Assembly (NCBI GenBank): GCA_937974555.1
Contig: CALJKR010000075.1
Coordinates: 57,303 to 121,302 of the forward strand
DNA from: an uncultured Flavobacteriales bacterium
Lineage (GTDB): Bacteria; Bacteroidota; Bacteroidia; Flavobacteriales_D; Sanyastnellaceae
DNA length: 64,000 nucleotides
Reading direction: 5' to 3'
Shown: one piece after another, positions 44,802 through 52,992 of the stretch
Position numbering within the stretch: the first letter of the stretch is position 1
How the letters are laid out: every line of letters begins with the position of its first letter
Notes under the pieces: model-generated
The model's database searches: none
What the model saw: the letters and a program-made list of their open reading frames with translations, nothing else
What the model was told of the DNA's origin: nothing
Position numbers and translations under genes: made by a program

Positions 44802-47333
44802 TTAGTTCTTCTGAACCTTGATGAACTGTTGAGCGTTTTCTTGTGTGATACTCAAGATGTAAAGACCGTTGCTCAAAGAATCGACATCAATGCTTTGTGT
44901 ACCGTTATTCATCCATTGTGAGAATACGATTTGACCTGACATATTCAAGATTTGAACTTGAGCAGGTGTGGTCAAAGTAACATTCAAAATATCTTCAGTT
45001 GGATTGGGATATACCATGGTTTGTGTCATGGAAACCTCATCAGTAGAAACATTGGTTACTTCAAAAGAGTCAGTTGTAGAGCAGTTGCCATTGGAAGCAA
45101 CCAAGGTTACGGTATAGTTTCCGCCAATTCCATAGGTGTGGGAAGGATTGGCTGCTGTAGATGTGTTGCCATCACCAAAGTCCCATGCGTATGAAGTGGC
45201 ATTTACACTGTTGTTCAAAAACTGAATAGTCAATGAATTGATATTTTGGATAATGCTGAAATCAGCGGTTGGAAGAGCGGTAACCGTCACATAAACGTTA
45301 TTGGAATTTCCGGTTCCATTGCATGCATCGGCATTGGTAACAAATACACTGTATGCACCTTCAGCAGAAACATCAACTGAAGAAGAAGTTGCGTTGTCAA
45401 TCGCTACGCCATTCAAATACCATTGGTAGCTGTCTGCAGTAGAGGAAGAAATGGTAATGGTCTCTCCTTCGCAAATGCTGGTTGAAGAGGCAGTAGAAAT
45501 CGTTGGGGCTGGAGCGTCAGAAACATTGACATTGATTTCATTGGATTGAGCAGTGCAACCATTGGCGTCAGTATAAGTCAAAGAGTAGGTGCCCGTTTCA
45601 GCAACAATCATATTGTCACCCGTAGTACCGTCGTTCCAAACATTTCCGGCTGATTGGTTGGAAATCAATTCAACCGTACTTCCTGTGCAAAGTGAGGTAT
45701 TGCCCAATGCTTCGATGGCCACTGTTGGATTTTCAAAAACAACCACTTCAATTTCGTTTGAGTTGGCATGACAACCGTTGGATTGTGTTGCAACAACGGA
45801 CAACATATTGCTTTCAGAAACCGTTTGTGAGTTGCTGATTGCACCATTGTTCCATTCAAAAGTTACGTTATCCACTGATGCGGTAGCTTGGATTTCTACG
45901 CTTTGTCCTTGACAAAATGAAGTATTTCCAGATGCAGTAATTTCTGCTGTAAATCCGTTGTTGATAGCAGCATTGTAAGGGTTGTTTTGTGGATCAAATT
46001 CAGTCCAACAAGCCGCCCAGTTTTCAGAGCCAAAAGCACCACGGTAATTCACTTGTTCAAAGAAAGAGTCTGACAAGTAGCTGTCTGAGTAATCTGTATT
46101 TCCATACAATGGAGAGCCATCCATCAAAGAAAGATCAGGTTGCGTGATGCTCACGTTTTTGAACATCAAACTTGCAACGTCATTGATTTTGGCATTGTTG
46201 CCGCCATTGAAGAAGTTGGTAATGTTGAAAGCACCATTGATATTATTTGCATCCGCAGTCAAACCGGAAGTAGTGTTGGCCAAAAGGGTATCATTGCATT
46301 GTGCAATGATGTTATTTTTGAATCGCAATAATCCATTGGTAGCATTTCCTTGAGTGGAAGAAGATTCAATCATTAATCCCACAGGATATCCCATGAAAAC
46401 AGAGTTGAATGCACTACATTGTGTATTTCTGCGCAAGTGAAGTGAACGCTTGTACAAGGAGTTGATGGTAGCAGGATTGGTTGAATAAGGACCCATCACT
46501 GTGATGTTAGAAAACTTGGGTTGTGAGTTGGGCGTATTGGTCGTTCCTTGCGCATCATTGTCTGCTTCTAAACCATTTGAACCACTTTGGTCGGCAATGG
46601 CTGGGTCACGAACAACCAAACCAAATTGAATGCGACCACGGTAACCGAAATCGGTATCAAAATCATCGTCCCAGTTGCGGTAAGCCACCAAATATTTGGC
46701 ATTTACAGCACCACCAAACCATTCAAATGCATCATCACCGCAATATGAAACCTGCACGTGATTGATTGTAGTTCCTGCACCGACTCCGCAAAGTGTAAGA
46801 CCATTGATCTCACTGTTGGGTTGGAAAGGAATACCACCAAATTCAATACGAACGTATTCAATGATTCCAGAATCATCGTTATCATCAGGATTGGCGCCAC
46901 CACCATAAACGGAACCGACACCACCTTCTACAATGGCTTCTCCTTGTGCGGTATTGTTGGCAGTATTTGCAGGTTGATTTACCGCACCACGACCACAAAC
47001 AATCAATCCCCCCCAGTCACCATAGGCACGTTGTCCAGCAGGCTTTTGAGAAGTGAAGACGATGGGTTGCATTTCAGTTCCTTGTGCGATTAAATATCCA
47101 TCACGCTCTACAATCAAAGATCCTTTGGATGTGTAATCTCCCTTGATGATGGTACCCGGTTGAATAATCAAAGTATCATTGGCCGTTACTCTGACAAATC
47201 CTTGTAAAATGTAAATGTTGTTGTTGGTCCAAGTTGTGCGACCATTGATATCCAAATTACCGCTGATGATAATTTGGCTTTGTGATGTCCATGCCATGAG
47301 CATGAGGCATGCAAGAAATAAAATTCTCTTCAT
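44802..47333 (-). CDS. Secreted right-handed-repeat/PKD protein with T9SS sorting domain
   Basis: 843 aa from ATG 47333 with a signal peptide ending in QSQ. Residues ~20-420 form the beta-rich domain often mislabelled 'multidrug transporter' in Bacteroidota: LIIQPGTIIKGDYTSKGSL, GDWGGLIVCGRGAVN, IIEYVRIEFGGIPFQPNSE and VQVSYCGDDAFEWFGG. Ig-like repeats (about 470-700) and one PKD domain (ATSYAWDFGDGNTST) follow, then a sorting domain (MVYPNPTEDILNV). Such proteins usually sit beside TonB-dependent receptors, as here. They are thought to be surface or substrate-binding partners, but no role is proven. Confidence 0.8.
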   Translation of the reverse strand: MKRILFLACLMLMAWTSQSQIIISGNLDINGRTTWTNNNIYILQGFVRVTANDTLIIQPGTIIKGDYTSKGSLIVERDGYLIAQGTEMQPIVFTSQKPAGQRAYGDWGGLIVCGRGAVNQPANTANNTAQGEAIVEGGVGSVYGGGANPDDNDDSGIIEYVRIEFGGIPFQPNSEINGLTLCGVGAGTTINHVQVSYCGDDAFEWFGGAVNAKYLVAYRNWDDDFDTDFGYRGRIQFGLVVRDPAIADQSGSNGLEADNDAQGTTNTPNSQPKFSNITVMGPYSTNPATINSLYKRSLHLRRNTQCSAFNSVFMGYPVGLMIESSSTQGNATNGLLRFKNNIIAQCNDTLLANTTSGLTADANNINGAFNITNFFNGGNNAKINDVASLMFKNVSITQPDLSLMDGSPLYGNTDYSDSYLSDSFFEQVNYRGAFGSENWAACWTEFDPQNNPYNAAINNGFTAEITASGNTSFCQGQSVEIQATASVDNVTFEWNNGAISNSQTVSESNMLSVVATQSNGCHANSNEIEVVVFENPTVAIEALGNTSLCTGSTVELISNQSAGNVWNDGTTGDNMIVAETGTYSLTYTDANGCTAQSNEINVNVSDAPAPTISTASSTSICEGETITISSSTADSYQWYLNGVAIDNATSSSVDVSAEGAYSVFVTNADACNGTGNSNNVYVTVTALPTADFSIIQNINSLTIQFLNNSVNATSYAWDFGDGNTSTAANPSHTYGIGGNYTVTLVASNGNCSTTDSFEVTNVSTDEVSMTQTMVYPNPTEDILNVTLTTPAQVQILNMSGQIVFSQWMNNGTQSIDVDSLSNGLYILSITQENAQQFIKVQKN

Positions 47334-47432
47334 TGTCTTATTATTTTTTTTGCAAAGCAATTGACTCGTCGTTATTTCATTATTACAAGCCCGTTACAGA
47401 TTCATTACGCATTTGTTGCCAATCGGGTTAAG

Positions 47433-47451
47433 ATGTAATGAAATTGTTAAG
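47433..47451 (-). promoter_or_regulatory. Pho-box-like element upstream of the secreted protein gene
   Basis: On the minus strand CTTAACA is followed by ATTACAT, the ACA cores being 11 nt apart. It starts immediately after the receptor's stop codon and lies 100 nt before the start at 47333. Confidence 0.5.
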
Positions 47452-50307
47452 TTACTTTTTCTTGAACTTGTATTGAATACCCATCGTGAAATAGGTGCCT
47501 CGATTGAATTTCTGAATTACCTGGTCGTTGGATACGTTCAATTCCCCGTCTCCATTGGCATCTTGCAATAAGTAGGAAGTTGCGTTAAGTAAATCTTGAA
47601 TTCCAAAACGGACACCAAAACCATTTTCGAAGTTCTTGGCCAATGTTAAGTCAATGACATTGCGTGGCATTTCGTAAGCTTCAGGAACGCCGGGAATACC
47701 GACAATCGCAATGCGTGGCCCTATCACGTTGTACAAGGCGGACATTTGCCATCCAGTAGAGTCATTGTCGTAGTACAATCCTGTATTAATTATATAGGGT
47801 GATTGTCCTACCATGGGACGATTGGGATTTAAACCTGTCTCGATACTTGCTGGAGATAACTCAATGTTGGAAACGATATAGGATCCATTGGCAACCACAA
47901 CCCAATTTTTTGCAAAGGGTTTTTTAATCCAATCGTCCAAAGATTTTCTAACATCCACTTCAACGCCGTATGAGGAAGCCGCCAATGCATTGCCGGGCAT
48001 GAAACTTCGGGTTCCACCAGAACCAACCCCAGGAACAAAATATTGCTCAATTGGATTTTGAAACTGCTTGTAGAAAAGGGCGGCACTCACTACCTCGTTG
48101 GTGCTTGGGTAATGTTCCCAACGCAAATCCACATTTTTTACTGTAGCAAATTGAATGTTGGGATTTCCTGATATGATGAAGTTGTTATCAAAGTCATAGA
48201 ATGAAAATGGCGCCATTTCACGGAATTCTGGACGATTGATGGTTTTTCCATAGGCAAAACGAACCAAGGTTTTCTTGGATAGATTGTAAGACACGTTCAA
48301 TGAAGGCAGATAAACCACGCTGTCAATTTTGGCTTGAATGGGATTGCCTGTGATATCGGCACTATTCAATGATTGGCGATTGTCCTCTCTTCTAACACCT
48401 GCAGTGATGTTCCAATTTTTGTATGGAATATTGGTCATCAAGTAGGTGGCCAATAAGTCGTTCTTGGCTACATATTTATCAGCACCACGGGTATCTTCAT
48501 CCAAAGTTAATCCGGTGGTTGAATTGATATTGGCGTCGTTCAGAATTTGATCATACGGTTGGTAGATCATCGTGTAATCAAAGTTCATGAAATTGGCAAT
48601 GGCATATCCCAAATTGCGAGAAGAAAATGTTCTGTCTTTGTTCTCAAGATATAATCCTCCTTTGATGGTGGCCCATTGCTCATTGTCTTTTTCCTTGTTG
48701 GTGGCAAACAATTGATGCTCGTAATTCAAGGTATAGGTTCTGACATACTCTTTCAAGTCCATGAAAAGGCGCCCCATGTAAAAGGGCTGAGCGCTGAATG
48801 GAATGTATGCCGCATAATTGGGGTCAGACCCATCCAAGGGTTTGGTATAACGAATACGTTTCCAATCGGGGTCCTGTTTTTGTGTGGTTCCAAAACCAAA
48901 AGATCCTGAAACGTTTCCTTTTCTGTTGAATACTTTTTGTTGGAATCCCAATTGTGCGGAGTATACCAAGCGTTGGGTATAACGCATGCTGTATTCTTTT
49001 CGGTAGTTACCTTCTTCAATGTTAATTCCGTTTCTGAGAATATTGGATTGTTGGCCATTTTGGTTGACAAAGTTTTTGATCTCAGCACTTCCTGTTTTCC
49101 AGCGTAATCCCCAGTTGTTGAGCACGCCCAATTGGGTTGTTTCCATGTAATTGTTGTCGTTGTAATGAAAGACAGTATCACTTTTTCCGAGGATGGCGTC
49201 ATATTCATTATAGTCCATTCGCTCTCCTTGCTGAAGCATTCGGGTTCTGCTGTAATTGATGGCTGTGTAGTTTCCAATCAAAATATCTTGCCATTTCCAT
49301 CGGTTTCCAATGGTAAAAGAAGCACGTTGATCAGGAGCGGCGCCGTTTTCTTTTAACGCCCAGGTATTGCCCAAAGATTTACCTAGCGCAACACGTTCGT
49401 CTAAACTGGCTACTGCTCTTACGTTGTCCGCAAAATTGTCGCTGAGCTGACGAGCAGAAGCGCCATTTCCCCATTTTTCCGATCCATCATTGACATTGGT
49501 AAAGAAAGGTTTGCCGGTGGTGTTTTGTCTATATCCGGTAGTATAGCTGAAATCAATACTCAGTTTATCATCGGGTATGTTTTTGGTGATAACATTGATG
49601 GCACCTCCTGCAAATTCTCCTGGAAGATCTGCACTGGGTGATTTGTAAATCAAGAACCGATCAAGCGCCATGGATGGAATAATGTCAAATGAAAATGCGC
49701 GGACATCTGATTCCAATGAGGGAGCAATAATTCCATTGATCATGGTAGAATTGTATCTTGAAGAAAGACCCCTAACCATAACAAATCGGTTGTCTACGAT
49801 GGTTACTCCTGGAATTCTACGTGCCACTTGTGAGGCATCGCGGTCTTGGGTTTTGGAAATTTGAGCGGCACTCATCCCACTCACCACTGATTTGGCTTCT
49901 TTCATTTCCATCAGAACAGCCGCTTCGTTGTTGGTTTTCCGAACATCTTGGATCACCAATAAGCCCCCTTCTTTGGCGTCATCTTCCAAAACAATATTGA
50001 CTTCAATGTTCTTGGTGTCAATGACTACGTTATTGATCTGAACCGTTTTATAGGTCATTAATCGGCACTCCAGGGTGTAGGTGCCGCTGGGAAGTTCGAG
50101 TTTGTATTCACCAATTACATCTGAAACGGTTCCATATCCAGTACCGACAGCGGTGACGATGGCCCCGATAACGGGTTCTCCTTTCTTTTGTTCATTGATT
50201 TTTCCAAAAACAACAGCGGTTTTGTTATTGTCTTGGGCCTTGATGTTTTGAATTGCACACGGCAAAAACAAGGCAATAATGATTAGTAAAAAACTTTTTT
50301 TCAGCAT
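47452..50307 (-). CDS. TonB-dependent receptor (CarboxypepD-regulatory-like N-terminus)
   Basis: 951 aa outer-membrane transporter. A signal peptide ends in KAQ. A CarboxypepD_reg-like beta-sandwich (about 30-110; VVFGKINEQKKGEPVIGAIV) precedes the plug domain (MSAAQISKTQDRDASQVARR, VDNRFVMVRGLSSRYNS), and a 22-strand barrel ends in the aromatic-rich GIQYKFKKK. No SusD-like lipoprotein accompanies it; its partner is the secreted protein gene immediately downstream on the same strand. The substrate is unknown, but its place among phosphate genes suggests a phosphorus-containing ligand. Confidence 0.92.
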   Translation of the reverse strand: MLKKSFLLIIIALFLPCAIQNIKAQDNNKTAVVFGKINEQKKGEPVIGAIVTAVGTGYGTVSDVIGEYKLELPSGTYTLECRLMTYKTVQINNVVIDTKNIEVNIVLEDDAKEGGLLVIQDVRKTNNEAAVLMEMKEAKSVVSGMSAAQISKTQDRDASQVARRIPGVTIVDNRFVMVRGLSSRYNSTMINGIIAPSLESDVRAFSFDIIPSMALDRFLIYKSPSADLPGEFAGGAINVITKNIPDDKLSIDFSYTTGYRQNTTGKPFFTNVNDGSEKWGNGASARQLSDNFADNVRAVASLDERVALGKSLGNTWALKENGAAPDQRASFTIGNRWKWQDILIGNYTAINYSRTRMLQQGERMDYNEYDAILGKSDTVFHYNDNNYMETTQLGVLNNWGLRWKTGSAEIKNFVNQNGQQSNILRNGINIEEGNYRKEYSMRYTQRLVYSAQLGFQQKVFNRKGNVSGSFGFGTTQKQDPDWKRIRYTKPLDGSDPNYAAYIPFSAQPFYMGRLFMDLKEYVRTYTLNYEHQLFATNKEKDNEQWATIKGGLYLENKDRTFSSRNLGYAIANFMNFDYTMIYQPYDQILNDANINSTTGLTLDEDTRGADKYVAKNDLLATYLMTNIPYKNWNITAGVRREDNRQSLNSADITGNPIQAKIDSVVYLPSLNVSYNLSKKTLVRFAYGKTINRPEFREMAPFSFYDFDNNFIISGNPNIQFATVKNVDLRWEHYPSTNEVVSAALFYKQFQNPIEQYFVPGVGSGGTRSFMPGNALAASSYGVEVDVRKSLDDWIKKPFAKNWVVVANGSYIVSNIELSPASIETGLNPNRPMVGQSPYIINTGLYYDNDSTGWQMSALYNVIGPRIAIVGIPGVPEAYEMPRNVIDLTLAKNFENGFGVRFGIQDLLNATSYLLQDANGDGELNVSNDQVIQKFNRGTYFTMGIQYKFKKK

Positions 50308-50350
50308 GGGGCAAAATTTGCCTTGCTAAAAAAACAGATTGTGACCGCCA

Positions 50351-50368
50351 AATTAAGGCTTTGTTAAG
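50351..50368 (-). promoter_or_regulatory. CTTAACA element upstream of the TonB receptor
   Basis: The minus strand reads CTTAACAAA-n4-TAATT, nearly the same as the porin element at 52110, including the preceding CT. It overlaps the stop codon of the ArsR-type gene and lies 43 nt before the receptor start. Confidence 0.5.
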
Positions 50369-50687
50369 AGGTGCTTTTTGGCGGATGGATGTTTTCCATC
50401 ATTTCCTGCCAAAGTTTTTGAAAAAGAGAGAGCACTTCTTCGTTGATGCCATACTTGCATTGTGCACCAAAAATCCGCCCCTTGATTAGCCCTACACGCT
50501 TGAGTTCCCTAAGGTGTTGGATCACTGTTGTAGGGGCTACATCCGGAATGCCAACAATTTCGCCTTCTATCCACCCTCCTTTTTCTGCCAATGCCTTTAA
50601 AATCAATAGACGCGCTGGATGACCTATGGACTTAGATAAGGTGGCCAGTTGCTGTAAGTTGATATCGTCGTAATTCGTGCGCTTCAT
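50364..50687 (-). CDS. ArsR-family winged-helix transcriptional regulator
   Basis: 107 aa. The winged helix spans about residues 12-85: QLATLSKSIGHPARLLILKAL, the recognition helix APTTVIQHLRELKRVGLI, and a wing ending CKYGIN. The only cysteine is at about residue 82, so the ELCVCDL metal site of ArsR/SmtB sensors is missing. It may sense through another ligand or act constitutively. It lies between the receptor and porin genes on the same strand, and its stop codon is inside the receptor's CTTAACA element. Confidence 0.85.
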   Translation of the reverse strand: MKRTNYDDINLQQLATLSKSIGHPARLLILKALAEKGGWIEGEIVGIPDVAPTTVIQHLRELKRVGLIKGRIFGAQCKYGINEEVLSLFQKLWQEMMENIHPPKSTS

Positions 50688-50758
50688 TCAATGGCAATGT
50701 GAATGAAACTTTGTTTTTAGAATGTTAGATGAAGATTAAAAAATTGTATACAAATAAA

Positions 50759-50789
50759 AATCCAGTGCTACTATGCGTAACACTGGATT
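50759..50789 (-). terminator. Rho-independent terminator of the porin gene
   Basis: 13-base arms with one wobble pair (AATCCAGTGTTAC and GTAGCACTGGATT on the minus strand) around GCATA, followed by TTTTTATTTG. Confidence 0.85.
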
Positions 50790-50807
50790 AACAAATGGCA
50801 ATTGAGA

Positions 50808-52049
50808 TTAGTAGTTGAATTGCACCTGCAGTCTCAGCAGATGTCCACTTTCATTGTAATTCAAAACGGACAAATCGGACATTCTGCGGTGACCATTTTG
50901 GTAAGAAGCGGTTACTTCCATTCCTTTGTTCACCATCCATTCAACACCACCCTCCCATTCATTGACATGATAATGGCGGGCATCTTTCTCTAATTTCTTT
51001 CCTCCGTTGTAGTATTGTGCGCGGAAAAAGGGTTGAATAATACCGGCTTTTTTGCTGGCGATGCGGTAGGATAGCGTCGCGTAGGCACCTTCGAGATTTT
51101 TGGTTTCCACAGTGTTGGTGGTTGGATTGAATTCTGGTCCTTTGCCCTTGGTGTACTCCGCAGTTAAGCCGATGGGGCGGGGTTGAACCATCACTCCTAC
51201 AGCAACACGTTGATCATCGTACTCCTTGTCGGATGTAGTAACTACACCGGAAGTCAATTGATCAGGACCCATCACCCATCTGCCAGCAAAAGCGCTGATT
51301 CCTGGTTCAATAATTTGGGATTTGATTTTGATGGGGTAGCTCAATTTGGCTGCCACGTGGACTTGATCGTTGAGTTCAGGTTTGTTGGCGCTTTGTCCGT
51401 TGTAAATACCAATCATAAAGACGCCATAATCGCCATGTCCTTTCATTCCATTGGAGGTAAGGGTATCTCTTTGCAATTTTCTTACGTTCTCAGGAGACCA
51501 TAGGAAAAAAGCTCCCATGTCGCGCTCATTGGGTGCTCCGCTGTTCATGGCGTCTGAGCGGTCCATGGGCAAACGAACAGCTGAACTTTGCATATTGTCA
51601 AAGCCATAAGGCACTTTGGTTAAACCCATTCTGATTCTGAACTCGTTTTTGCTATCAAAGCCATAATCAAAGTAGGCATCGCGAAGCTGAATGAAATTCC
51701 AGTTTTCATTTTGATCCGCTTTGGATTTTATAATGGATGCGTAATCCATCTGAACATAGGCATAAACTCGCTCATTGACATACCCCTGGTAAGTCAATCG
51801 GGCTCTTCTAAAAAAGAAACTTTGGTTATCACCCCATGATTTATCGCAAGATTCACATTTGTAGTTGGGATTACTTTCCAACAATCGGTTGTAACGCATT
51901 TGCGCATAACCGCTCCATTTCATTTTTTCATACCATTTTTTTTCTTCCACTTTGGGCTTTTCACTGGTGGTGGATGAAGTTGGAGTGTTACCCTGTGCGT
52001 TGGCAATCAAACCAAGAATTAGGAATACATAGGTTGTTAAGGTTCTCAT
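50808..52049 (-). CDS. Phosphate-selective porin O/P family protein
   Basis: 413 aa from ATG 52049 with a signal peptide ending in NAQ; the longer frame to 52094 has no signal. It forms an outer-membrane beta-barrel of the OprO/OprP family: WYEKMKWSGYAQMRYNRL, FFFRRARLTYQGYVNERVYAYVQMDYA and RIRMGLTKVPYGFDN, ending LRLQVQFNY. An unusual Cys pair (CESC) sits in the first external loop at about residues 63-66. In Pseudomonas these porins admit phosphate and polyphosphate. Family membership alone does not prove anion choice, but nearby pit and ppk genes support it. Confidence 0.85.
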   Translation of the reverse strand: MRTLTTYVFLILGLIANAQGNTPTSSTTSEKPKVEEKKWYEKMKWSGYAQMRYNRLLESNPNYKCESCDKSWGDNQSFFFRRARLTYQGYVNERVYAYVQMDYASIIKSKADQNENWNFIQLRDAYFDYGFDSKNEFRIRMGLTKVPYGFDNMQSSAVRLPMDRSDAMNSGAPNERDMGAFFLWSPENVRKLQRDTLTSNGMKGHGDYGVFMIGIYNGQSANKPELNDQVHVAAKLSYPIKIKSQIIEPGISAFAGRWVMGPDQLTSGVVTTSDKEYDDQRVAVGVMVQPRPIGLTAEYTKGKGPEFNPTTNTVETKNLEGAYATLSYRIASKKAGIIQPFFRAQYYNGGKKLEKDARHYHVNEWEGGVEWMVNKGMEVTASYQNGHRRMSDLSVLNYNESGHLLRLQVQFNY

Positions 52050-52109
52050 AACATATTGTTTATGGAGGGCAAAACTAGGGTGGGCAAACCTCATTATATG
52101 TCAAGCGAG

Positions 52110-52127
52110 AATTATGTGTTTGTTAAG
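52110..52127 (-). promoter_or_regulatory. CTTAACA element upstream of the porin gene
   Basis: The minus strand reads CTTAACAAA-n4-TAATT, with TATAAT some 12 nt further downstream and the start codon 60 nt away. Confidence 0.5.
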
Positions 52128-52288
52128 AGAAAGTTACGGAAATTGAAAAGGAAAGGGGGATGGATTTGGAATGTAAGTAAGGCGTGATGTGCGGAAATTG
52201 TGTTGGTTGGCGATGGGAAACACCCCAATATTCGCTCAAATAGGGCCGTATGGCTTGGACCGATTATTTTTTATTATGGCAATGCTTT

Positions 52289-52308
52289 CTTAACATTGGC
52301 ATAACATT
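52289..52308 (+). promoter_or_regulatory. Pho-box-like direct repeat upstream of the DUF47-pit genes
   Basis: TAACATT occurs twice with 11-nt periodicity (CTTAACATTGGCATAACATT), the spacing of Pho boxes. A TAGTTTG box follows at 52317-52323, and the start codon is at 52339. The rest of the 289-nt divergent intergenic region (52050-52338) shows nothing else I can name. Confidence 0.6.
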
Positions 52309-52338
52309 TAGGTTCGTAGTTTGCCAAAAATTAATGAT

Positions 52339-52986
52339 ATGAAAATCAGTTCACTTTTCTCTTTTATGGTTCCAAAGAATGGTTTATTCTTTGACCTTTT
52401 TGCAGAGGATACCGCTAACTTGGTAGAGCAAGCAAAGAAATTCAATCAATTGTTCAGCGCTACTGACAAGAATGAGTTGACCAACATCATTCGTGATATC
52501 CGTGATTTGGAGCACAAAGGTGATGAGATGACACATAAAATTTTCTTAGAACTAGCAGACAACTTTATCACACCGTTTGATCGTGAAGACATTCATGCCT
52601 TGGCTGCCAGTATCGACGATATTGCGGATTATATCAACGGTTGCGCTTCACGTATTCAATTGTACGGTGTTACTGAGTTTAGTAAGCCCATGGAAATGAT
52701 GAGTGAAGTGTTGTTGAAACAAGTGGTTGAAATTGACACAGCCATTCGTGATTTGAGAAACATGCGCAACGCACAAAGAGTGCGTGATGCCATTGTGCGC
52801 ATCAATTCATTGGAAAATCATGCCGATGATATTTTTGATGAGGCCATCGCTCGTTTGTTCTCGGAGCAAGACAATGCAATGGTTTTGATTAAACAGAAAG
52901 AAGTATTGAGCAGTTTAGAAACCGCTACTGACAAATGTGAGGATGTTGCTAATGTTTTGGAAAGTATCTTGGTCAAAAATTCATAA
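52339..52986 (+). CDS. DUF47 (PhoU-like) Pit accessory protein
   Basis: 215 aa from ATG 52339; an in-frame TTG at 52321 is open but unneeded. It is an all-helical PhoU-related protein with FFDLFAEDTANLVEQAKKF at about residues 19-37, the family motif DLEHKGDEMTH at about 63-73, ITPFDREDIHALAASIDDIADYI at about 87-109, and the second-half motif NSLENHADDIFDEAI. DUF47 proteins are encoded with Pit transporters and probably gate or stabilise them from the cytoplasmic side. The pit gene starts 6 nt later. Confidence 0.92.
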   Translation: MKISSLFSFMVPKNGLFFDLFAEDTANLVEQAKKFNQLFSATDKNELTNIIRDIRDLEHKGDEMTHKIFLELADNFITPFDREDIHALAASIDDIADYINGCASRIQLYGVTEFSKPMEMMSEVLLKQVVEIDTAIRDLRNMRNAQRVRDAIVRINSLENHADDIFDEAIARLFSEQDNAMVLIKQKEVLSSLETATDKCEDVANVLESILVKNS

Positions 52987-52992
52987 CAAGAA

